From Moraxella sp. (GTDB lineage Bacteria > Pseudomonadota > Gammaproteobacteria > Pseudomonadales > Moraxellaceae): a stretch of DNA of 64,000 nucleotides. The position numbers and the translations under genes were made by a program. The stretch lies in the NCBI GenBank assembly GCA_030525825.1, contig JAUNDZ010000008.1, forward strand, positions 1-64,000, in the 5' to 3' direction. Position 1 is the first letter of the stretch. Every line of letters starts with the position of its first letter. Of this stretch, positions 57,935 to 64,000 are shown piece after piece. The notes below the pieces were generated by a model. It saw only the letters and a program-made list of their open reading frames with translations, was not told the DNA's origin and made no database searches.

Positions 57935-57946
57935 GGCATCTTTTGG

Positions 57947-58870
57947 ATGTTAAAGCTGATTCGGTTTGTGCCATCATCCTTACTTAGGGCAATGGCACGG
58001 ACTGCCGCTCATTTGGCACTACTCACCGATGCCAGCATCTATCGTAGCATCCGCAAAAATATGCTGCTGACCAGACCACTGCTGTCTGATAAAGAGCGTC
58101 AAATAATGAGCAAAAAAACCCTTATCAATCAGCTCATCAGCACCGCAGATAGCCTAAAAAGCTGGGCAATGCCGCCAGAATGGTCCATCCATCAAATCAA
58201 AAGCGTTCATGGTCTAGACATATTAAAGCAGGGACTGAGTAACCCCAATGGTATGCTTGCCATCGTGCCGCACATCGGTACTTGGGAGATGATGAATGCT
58301 TGGCTAAACCAGTTCGGGCAACCCGTCATCATGTATAAGCCTGTAAAAAACAAGGCGGTAGATGAGTTCATGCGTGCAGGTCGTCAGCGTCTAAACGCCA
58401 CGCTCGTGCCGACAGACGCTGCAGGGGTCAAAGCGATATTTAAAACGCTCAAACAAGGCGGTTTTAGCATCATTTTGCCCGACCATGTGCCTGACCCATC
58501 AGGCGGCGTGATTGTTCCTTTTTTTGGCATACCCACGCTGACCAGTACACTCGCTCCCAAACTTGCCCAAAAGACAGGCTGCACCTTAGTTGGGCTTAGC
58601 TGCATTCGCTGTGATGATGGCGATGGGTTTGAAGTGCATTGCTACGACTTATCCGACCCACAGCTGTGTGATAAAGACATCGATGTCGCCACGACGGCAT
58701 TAAACGATGCCATGCAACGCATGATTGATGAGCATTTTACTCATTATATGTGGGGTTATCGCCGTTTCAAATTCACGCCCTTTGGGGAAAATCCCTACTT
58801 GCTGGATGAAAGCGAGCTGCACGCACAAGTGCTTTCTTATCACGCCACACAAAATAAGGACACGGCATGA
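57947..58870 (+). CDS. LpxL/HtrB-type lipid A late acyltransferase family protein
   Basis: 307 residues. The family's catalytic pair His109 and Glu114 sits in VPHIGTWEMM. Further marks are VIMYKPVKN, ILPDHVP and MWGYRRFKF near residue 265. The N-terminal part is only weakly hydrophobic, so membrane attachment is probably by a short helix. Such enzymes add secondary acyl chains to lipid A at the inner membrane. Which one this is (LpxL-, LpxM- or LpxX-like) cannot be told. It sits right behind aspS and overlaps the next gene by 4 bases (ATGA), so the two are tightly coupled. Confidence 0.88.
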   Translation: MLKLIRFVPSSLLRAMARTAAHLALLTDASIYRSIRKNMLLTRPLLSDKERQIMSKKTLINQLISTADSLKSWAMPPEWSIHQIKSVHGLDILKQGLSNPNGMLAIVPHIGTWEMMNAWLNQFGQPVIMYKPVKNKAVDEFMRAGRQRLNATLVPTDAAGVKAIFKTLKQGGFSIILPDHVPDPSGGVIVPFFGIPTLTSTLAPKLAQKTGCTLVGLSCIRCDDGDGFEVHCYDLSDPQLCDKDIDVATTALNDAMQRMIDEHFTHYMWGYRRFKFTPFGENPYLLDESELHAQVLSYHATQNKDTA

Positions 58871-59619
58871 GTACAACCGACACCAATTACATCATTTGTA
58901 TGAAATGGGGTACCAAATACGGTGCCGAATATGTCAATCGACTGTATAATATGGTACAGCGTAACATGACCCTGCCTTTTACTTTCGTCTGTCTGACCGA
59001 TGACAGCACAGGCATTCGTCCAGAAGTCGTCTGCTATCCCATTCCAGAGCTGAACTTACCCAGCAATATCCCTGAACGGGGCTGGAAAAAGCTCACCACC
59101 TTTAAGCCTGACTTATACGGCTTAAAAGGCACAGCACTATTCTTAGACATTGACATCGTGATTGTGGATAATATCGACTGCTTCTTTACACATCAAGCCA
59201 AGCACGATGACAGCGTGATGATTATTCGTGATTGGAAAAAACCATGGCGAATGGTGGGTAACAGCTCGGTATATCGCTTTAAGGTCGGTCAAAACACCTA
59301 CCCCAACCTATTGGCGTATTTTGAGCAAAACTTTGAAAAAATCCGCTCAGAAGTCCGTCACGAACAGGCATTTTTATCCAATTATCTGCGAGAACACCAC
59401 CACCTAGAATACTGGGATGCGTCTTGGTGCGTCAGCTACAAATACCACTGCCTACAAAAGATTCCTTTGGCGTATTTCAAACCGCCTGTCAAACCAAAAG
59501 ATGCCAAAATCATCATCTTTCACGGCGAGATTAATCCACCTGATGCCATCACAGGCGGTGGTGGTAAATGGTATCGCCATGTGCTGCCAAGCGACTGGAT
59601 TAAAGAAGCGTGGCAATAA
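58867..59619 (+). CDS. Glycosyltransferase, GT-A fold
   Basis: 250 residues. The DxD motif is Asp94 and Asp96 in LFLDIDIVIVD, placed as in GT8-like enzymes, which use it to bind the metal-nucleotide sugar. The N-terminal strand (YIICMKWGTKYGAEYVNRLYNMV) and a late His in IIIFHGEINPP support the fold. Donor and acceptor are unknown; lying behind a lipid A acyltransferase it is probably for lipooligosaccharide, by inference. ATG 58867 overlaps the previous stop by 4 bases. A shared terminator follows. Confidence 0.82.
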   Translation: MSTTDTNYIICMKWGTKYGAEYVNRLYNMVQRNMTLPFTFVCLTDDSTGIRPEVVCYPIPELNLPSNIPERGWKKLTTFKPDLYGLKGTALFLDIDIVIVDNIDCFFTHQAKHDDSVMIIRDWKKPWRMVGNSSVYRFKVGQNTYPNLLAYFEQNFEKIRSEVRHEQAFLSNYLREHHHLEYWDASWCVSYKYHCLQKIPLAYFKPPVKPKDAKIIIFHGEINPPDAITGGGGKWYRHVLPSDWIKEAWQ

Positions 59620-59647
59620 GCAATCGCCTTTTAAAAATCTTAACCAC

Positions 59648-59677
59648 AAAAAAAGCACCCAAAACAGGTGCTTTTTT
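59648..59677. terminator. Bidirectional terminator after the glycosyltransferase
   Basis: AAAAAAAGCACC/GGTGCTTTTTT around a 7-base loop. It ends the plus-strand aspS unit and the minus-strand small gene. Confidence 0.88.
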
Positions 59678-59688
59678 ATTCTTATCTA

Positions 59689-59859
59689 TCAGCGTTTGAA
59701 CATGTCGCCTTGACGGTTTTTCTTGACATATTCAATCATACAATCACGCAATAGCTGGCTTGCAGTACGGTTGTTGTCTCGTGCTGCTTGCTTGAATTGC
59801 TCAATCAGATTTTTATCGACACGCATGTTAAAAGTAGTTTGTTCATCTCTATCCGCCAT
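59689..59859 (-). CDS. Small ribbon-helix-helix DNA-binding protein (56 aa)
   Basis: A 56-residue protein with an excellent SD, AAGGGG 6 bases before ATG 59859. Residues 7-15 (QTTFNMRVD) form the beta ribbon typical of Arc/MetJ/antitoxin RHH proteins. Two helices follow (KNLIEQFKQAARDNN and TASQLLRDCMIEYVKKN). It should dimerise and bind DNA. Antitoxins of this type are usually paired with a toxin gene, but none adjoins it: the neighbour is the multi-span transporter 176 bases away. A solitary regulator is therefore likelier. Confidence 0.85.
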   Translation of the reverse strand: MADRDEQTTFNMRVDKNLIEQFKQAARDNNRTASQLLRDCMIEYVKKNRQGDMFKR

Positions 59860-59993
59860 ATTTAGCCCCTTTTGCTTACAACTAAGAAAGAAAATTAGGG
59901 CGTAATTATAACAATCGGTGTAGATTTTTCAAGCATTTGTTAATATTTTTTTACTTTTTTGTAAATTTTGATGAATGATTGAGCGATTGAGTC

Positions 59994-60023
59994 AAAAAAA
60001 CCGCCCTATTGGACGGTTTTTTT
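59994..60023 (-). terminator. Terminator of the multi-span transporter gene
   Basis: A run of seven A, then CCGCCC, loop TATT, GGACGG and seven T (one mismatch in the stem). It lies 12 bases past the stop on the minus strand. Confidence 0.82.
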
Positions 60024-60034
60024 AGTAAATGAGC

Positions 60035-61543
60035 TTACACTCTAAACTGCGGCAAAAATGCTTCGATGCCTGGGAACATGCCCACAGCACCCATCGCAAG
60101 GCACAAGATGATAAAGCCAATCAGCGGAATCATCACACGCCCAGAAAAACCAAGCTCACGGCTACGCTGCTTATCACCAATCAGACCCAAGTTGTCTAGT
60201 AGCATGGTCAGCGACCAACCAAACACAGGATTCACCAGTGCTGATGCAAACACCACGATGGCAGCAGATTGGGTGGTTTTACCCTTACGAGTCATCTCCA
60301 TACCCGCTTCTAGTAGTGGCACAAATACCGCCACAATAAGAGCTGTACTCAGTACAGGCTGCCATACCGCCAAGTCCATCGGATAGCCCCAAATCGCCGC
60401 TACGATACAAAATACAGCGGTCAAAATCGCACCTGCAGGAATCGGACGCTTGGCGATGGCAGCAGGTACGATATAAGTACCCCACGATGATGTAAAGTTT
60501 GCACCACCCAATGCCGAGCCAACCGCTTGACGCACCGAGCAGCTAATCATTGTATCATCGATATTCATATAGGTACGCTCTGAGCGTGGCGGATAGCTGA
60601 TTTTTTGGAATACTTGATGACCCAAGAAATCAGGCGACCACATGGCGACAGCCAGCACCGCAAATGGGAATGCTACGATATACGCCTTTAAGTCTGGCAA
60701 ACCCAGCGTCCAGCCTGTATCTTCACCCCACCAGTACATTGGGTTAAGCGGTGGTAAACCTGGGTCGGTTTTAAACTCAAAAGGGGCACCCAAGGCAAAT
60801 GCCAAACCACCTGCGATGGCACAGCCAATCGGCACCGCCAACCAGCGTTTTTGCCAATGTTCAAGCAAGGCATACATGACGATGGTCGCCACGATAATGA
60901 TAAAGGCAATGTGCGGCAGACCGATTTTTTCCGCCCAAGCAATCATTGCTTTCACCTGACCTATCGTCCCCACAAAGCCCAAGTACAAGAGCAGACCCCC
61001 TGCCACGCCATTACTGGTCAGGCGTGCCATGAGACTACCACCCTTAAACAAAGCAAGGATAATCCCAAACACCCCCATCAAGATACCAAAAGCCAATGGG
61101 TGTCCACCGGCAGCAACGACAATAGGAATCAGCGGAATGAGCGGTCCGTGCGTACCAGGTAGGTTTGAAGTTGGTAGGATAAATCCTGAAAAAATCAGAA
61201 CAAAGAACGCCGCAATCAACATCTCATAGCGAACATTTTCAAGGACAAAGGCTTCAGATAACCCTAACGGTGCAGCAAATGCCGCCGCCATCGCTCCCAC
61301 CATGACAATCTTACCGATGGTGGCAGCCAGTGCAGGGATGGTGTCTTCTAGTTCAAAACGATAATCACGAAACGGCAGGTTAATCTTCCAGCGTTTTGGC
61401 TGCATGATTTGCAGTTCGTGGTTTAGATATTCGTTGCGTGTGGCAAAACTTGAACTTGGCTTGTGTAGCTCGGAATAGCTTTTGCCGCCTAGGTCGCTCA
61501 GCTCGCCGCTGCCTGCAACCGAATCATCAATCATATCACTCAC
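60035..61543 (-). CDS. Multi-span membrane protein, putative transporter (DUF3360-like)
   Basis: 502 residues with about 12 hydrophobic helices after a 65-residue cytoplasmic start. The helices around LPGTHGPLIPLIPIVVAAGGHPLAFGILMG resemble the SulP/NCS2 (UraA) fold, and the overall layout fits the little-studied DUF3360 family as I remember it. Substrate unknown (anion or nucleobase type). I keep GTG 61543 as start, with AAGGAG 8 bases upstream; an ATG three codons later is an alternative. Monocistronic, with its own terminator. Confidence 0.75.
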   Translation of the reverse strand: MSDMIDDSVAGSGELSDLGGKSYSELHKPSSSFATRNEYLNHELQIMQPKRWKINLPFRDYRFELEDTIPALAATIGKIVMVGAMAAAFAAPLGLSEAFVLENVRYEMLIAAFFVLIFSGFILPTSNLPGTHGPLIPLIPIVVAAGGHPLAFGILMGVFGIILALFKGGSLMARLTSNGVAGGLLLYLGFVGTIGQVKAMIAWAEKIGLPHIAFIIIVATIVMYALLEHWQKRWLAVPIGCAIAGGLAFALGAPFEFKTDPGLPPLNPMYWWGEDTGWTLGLPDLKAYIVAFPFAVLAVAMWSPDFLGHQVFQKISYPPRSERTYMNIDDTMISCSVRQAVGSALGGANFTSSWGTYIVPAAIAKRPIPAGAILTAVFCIVAAIWGYPMDLAVWQPVLSTALIVAVFVPLLEAGMEMTRKGKTTQSAAIVVFASALVNPVFGWSLTMLLDNLGLIGDKQRSRELGFSGRVMIPLIGFIILCLAMGAVGMFPGIEAFLPQFRV

Positions 61544-61964
61544 AATACATACTCCTTAACATTGTGATGACCAACGGCATTTAAGCCCTTGTCTTTTCCA
61601 TCACCTTGATGCCGAAAAAACACGCTTAAACACCACTTATTATTACAATGAGCATGAGAGCCGCTGTATTGTGTGTCTTACAAACACATTTCTAAAAATA
61701 ACCAAACCTAGATGGCTAAATACATTCAAAACCGACAAAACTATCTTTGTCGAAAATTTGTTCATTTTTTGAAATACATTTATTTAAACAGTATTCAAAC
61801 CACAAATACAGTGCCATCCATGTCGGGCATGATTATAGCTTGCTTTTATTCGCCTGTCATGCAATATTTTTAAAAATTATTGAAAAATCCAAATAATTCA
61901 TCATAAAAACATAATAAATCAATCATTTATGGTACAATAAATTATCAGTATTTTTTGGATAAAT
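61544..61964. other. Divergent spacer between the transporter and yacG
   Basis: 421 AT-rich bases without a gene. The right part is very AT-rich just before yacG, as for a promoter. No operator or riboswitch was recognised. Confidence 0.5.
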
Positions 61965-62165
61965 ATGTTCATGAATGCCATCACCAGCTACCCTTGCCCT
62001 ACTTGCAAGACACCGACCACATGGAGCGACAATCCAACCAAGCCTTTTTGTTCCAAACGCTGCCAGCTCATCGACCTTGGCGAGTGGGCATCAGAAAACT
62101 ACAAAATTCCCACCGCGGATACCCCATTTAGCGACGAAATGAGCCAATACAGCCCAGACGCTTAG
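61965..62165 (+). CDS. yacG: DNA gyrase inhibitor YacG
   Basis: 66 residues with one zinc site: Cys11, Cys14 (CPTC), Cys29 and Cys33 (CSKRC), then [17 protein letters not shown], the typical YacG helix. YacG binds GyrB and blocks DNA binding; its in vivo role is unclear. Start ATG 61965 (or ATG 61971) follows a weak GGA. It is usually next to coaE and pilD; here it is followed by argD, 31 bases on. Confidence 0.92.
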   Translation: MFMNAITSYPCPTCKTPTTWSDNPTKPFCSKRCQLIDLGEWASENYKIPTADTPFSDEMSQYSPDA

Positions 62166-62196
62166 CATTTAGTTTTTGATATTTTAGGAAAGTTTT

Positions 62197-63363
62197 ATGA
62201 GCCATCTTATTCCCACCTATGCCCGTCAGCCCGTCAGCTTTGTGCGTGGTGAAGGGTCTTATCTGTATGATGACAATGGCGTGCGTTATTTGGATGCACT
62301 AACAGGCATCGCCGTCTGCGGACTTGGGCATTGCCACCCTGCCATCACCGACACCATCAAAGAGCAAGCAGACACACTCATTCACACCAGCAATCTGTTT
62401 GGTGTGCCATGGCAGGAAAAGGCAGCAGACATCCTATGTCAAAAAGCAGGTATGGAGCAGGTATTTTTTGGTAACTCTGGTGCAGAAGCGAACGAATGTG
62501 CCTTAAAATTGGCTCGCCTATACGCCCATAAGCAAGGCAAAACACGACCCAAAGTTATCGTCATGACCAATGCTTTTCACGGTCGCACCCTACTGACTGT
62601 TACCGCCACCGCCAATCCTAAGGCAAAAGAAGGCTTTTATACCCTAGAAGACGACTTTATCCGTGTGCCATTTGGCGATGCTGATGCCGTATCCGCTCTA
62701 AGCGATGATAAGGACATCTGTGCAGTATTGGTTGAGCCGATTCAGGGCGAAGGCGGACTACATACGCCACCTGATGGCTACCTAGAAGCTCTATCCGACA
62801 TCTGCAAGCAAAACGACTGGTTATTCATGCTCGATGAAGTGCAGACGGGCAATGGTCGTACGGGTAAATACTTTGCCTATCAGCACACCAGCATTCGCCC
62901 TGATGTGCTTACCACCGCCAAAGGGCTTGGTAACGGCTTTCCTGTGGGGGCGTGCATGGTGGCGGGTCGAGCTGTTGGACTGTTTGGCTATGGTTCGCAC
63001 GGCTCTACCTATGGCGGCACACCGCTTGGCAGTCGCATCGTCTGTGCGGTGTATGGTGAGCTGACCGATGGCGTGCTTGATAATGCCAAAAAACAAGGCA
63101 ATGTCATCAAAGATGCCATCAGCGAACAGTTCACTCATCAAGGCGTGGGGCTGCGTGGACTTGGCATGATGATTGGCATCGTGCTACCAGATGGTGTTGA
63201 TTGTAGTCAAGCGGTGGACATTGCCCGAAACGAGCACCAGCTCATCATCAATGTAACAGGTGGTAATGTCATTCGTCTACTGCCTGCCTTAAACCTAAGC
63301 GATGATGATACCGCCCTACTCATAGATAAGCTCACCGCCCTACTTAATACGCTGTTATCTTAA
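62197..63363 (+). CDS. argD: Acetylornithine/succinyldiaminopimelate aminotransferase
   Basis: 388 residues of the class III PLP aminotransferases. Landmarks are GNSGAEANECALKLAR, NAFHGRTLLT, FMLDEVQTGNGRTGKYFAYQ and the Schiff-base Lys in TTAKGLGNGFPVGA (about residue 241). It makes acetylornithine in arginine synthesis and can act in lysine synthesis. SD AGGAAAG is 4 bases before ATG 62197. It follows yacG, with a hairpin behind it. Confidence 0.95.
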   Translation: MSHLIPTYARQPVSFVRGEGSYLYDDNGVRYLDALTGIAVCGLGHCHPAITDTIKEQADTLIHTSNLFGVPWQEKAADILCQKAGMEQVFFGNSGAEANECALKLARLYAHKQGKTRPKVIVMTNAFHGRTLLTVTATANPKAKEGFYTLEDDFIRVPFGDADAVSALSDDKDICAVLVEPIQGEGGLHTPPDGYLEALSDICKQNDWLFMLDEVQTGNGRTGKYFAYQHTSIRPDVLTTAKGLGNGFPVGACMVAGRAVGLFGYGSHGSTYGGTPLGSRIVCAVYGELTDGVLDNAKKQGNVIKDAISEQFTHQGVGLRGLGMMIGIVLPDGVDCSQAVDIARNEHQLIINVTGGNVIRLLPALNLSDDDTALLIDKLTALLNTLLS

Positions 63364-63379
63364 TTTTTCAAACCTAACA

Positions 63380-63407
63380 CACGCCCCAAGCCAGCTTTTG
63401 GGGCGTG
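63380..63407 (+). terminator. Hairpin after argD, probable terminator
   Basis: CACGCCCCAA/TTGGGGCGTG, a 10-bp perfect stem with an 8-base loop, 17 bases past argD. No T run follows, so termination may be partial. Confidence 0.6.
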
Positions 63408-63624
63408 ATTGCTTAGTCATTCCGTCATATATACATAACATATATAAAGCCATAAACAGGCAACCAACCCATCAAAAAAATGCCATCAGACAAGTTGTTT
63501 TCTCAAAACTGGTGATTTAACTCATTTTTTATTGCAAATACAAAATTTCAACACACCTTATTTGCCATCGGTTAAATATTTTTGTAGTATAGGCAATTTA
63601 GTCATCAGACAGACAAAATCCGCC

Positions 63625-64000
63625 ATGTCTAAGCCCACTTTTTCTACTCGCCCATCAGTACTACTGCTCGCCCTTAGTATGGGCGTGCTGAGTGCCTGCC
63701 AGAGCCTACCTAGCACCGCTCACCTTGATAAAAGCACTCGGCTGACCCAAAAGGCACAGCTGATGCACCAGTCAGTCTTACAAACCAAGCACGAACAACC
63801 TTCATCAAAAAGCACCTTTGACCATCTCATCAACCATCAAGGACAAAACACCCCAGTATCAGGCTATTATCCCATTGCCACAGGCGTGGACGCCCTTGAT
63901 GCTCGTAGCTCATTGACCAAGATGGCAAAATCCACCATCGACATTCAGTACTACATCTGGCACAATGACGAAGCAGGTCGTATGATGATTAAGGACTTAT
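63625..64000 (+). CDS. Phospholipase D-family lipoprotein, N-terminal part (partial)
   Basis: The gene runs off the right edge; 125 residues are seen. A lipoprotein signal has lipobox LSAC (Cys25). From about residue 87 (GVDALDARSSLTKMAK) it matches the PLD superfamily entry segment, with STIDIQYYIWHNDEAGRMM, as in ClsC/YmdC-like cardiolipin synthases. The HKD catalytic motifs would lie beyond the edge. Either lipid synthesis or lipid cleavage is possible. No clear SD before ATG 63625. Confidence 0.8.
   Translation, partial: MSKPTFSTRPSVLLLALSMGVLSACQSLPSTAHLDKSTRLTQKAQLMHQSVLQTKHEQPSSKSTFDHLINHQGQNTPVSGYYPIATGVDALDARSSLTKMAKSTIDIQYYIWHNDEAGRMMIKDL

Noticed and set aside
1..64000. CRISPR arrays, tRNA or rRNA genes, transposases, prophage and restriction-modification systems
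   Set aside because: Read through on both strands; no repeat-spacer pattern, cloverleaf sequence or marker gene was recognised. A tRNAscan or CRISPR finder run would settle it.

Overview
The window looks like an ordinary stretch of chromosome from a Moraxellaceae bacterium, most likely Moraxella. The evidence is moderate-to-low GC with AT-rich spacers, many lipoproteins and porins, membrane-bound malate:quinone oxidoreductase, a homodimeric-type pyruvate dehydrogenase, a paired bacterioferritin system and a peptide-uptake locus. The species cannot be fixed from the sequence alone. I see no tRNA or rRNA gene, CRISPR array, transposase, integrase or prophage gene, and no confident sign of recent transfer.

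Layout. 1-6.2 kb: the 3' end of dnaX, a LysR regulator, two tandem large lipoproteins of unknown function and a small basic ORF. 6.3-8.1 kb: accB-accC (fatty-acid synthesis, minus strand). 8.3-10.0 kb: a LOG-family hydrolase and a DMT exporter. 10.1-13.6 kb: yajC-secD-secF (protein export). 13.8-21.1 kb: a CNNM/CBS membrane protein, a secreted NTF2-like protein, a six-LysM MltD, a Nif3 protein and a DegS-like protease. 21.2-25.5 kb: an atypical Nramp-like carrier, an MipA/OmpV barrel, a YghU-type glutathione enzyme and a secreted unknown. 25.7-30.2 kb: aceE-aceF. 30.5-32.2 kb: two complementary bacterioferritin subunits and bfd. 32.5-38.9 kb: sdaA, mqo, a small lipoprotein, argJ, xthA and a thioesterase. 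39.0-43.0 kb: an SDR enzyme, a SohB-like protease and a K+/H+ antiporter.

43.3-55.7 kb is a long minus-strand run whose parts could form one peptide-acquisition route: two outer-membrane barrels, an exported prolyl oligopeptidase, two OppA-type binding proteins, OppB, OppC and a fused double ATPase. 56.1-59.6 kb: aspS, a late acyltransferase and a glycosyltransferase that overlaps it by 4 bases, suggesting a lipooligosaccharide link. 59.7-64 kb: a 56-residue ribbon-helix-helix protein, a multi-span transporter, yacG, argD and the start of a phospholipase-D-type lipoprotein.

Central metabolism fits together: SdaA makes pyruvate from serine, AceEF makes acetyl-CoA, AccBC is part of the carboxylase that commits acetyl-CoA to lipid, and Mqo feeds the respiratory chain. 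ArgJ and ArgD both serve arginine synthesis. Most transcription units end in clear hairpin terminators, listed individually. The best leads are the paired bacterioferritins, the Nramp-like carrier lacking the canonical metal motifs, the peptide-uptake cluster, the tandem lipoproteins and the solitary ribbon-helix-helix gene. I found no convincing wholly new system.
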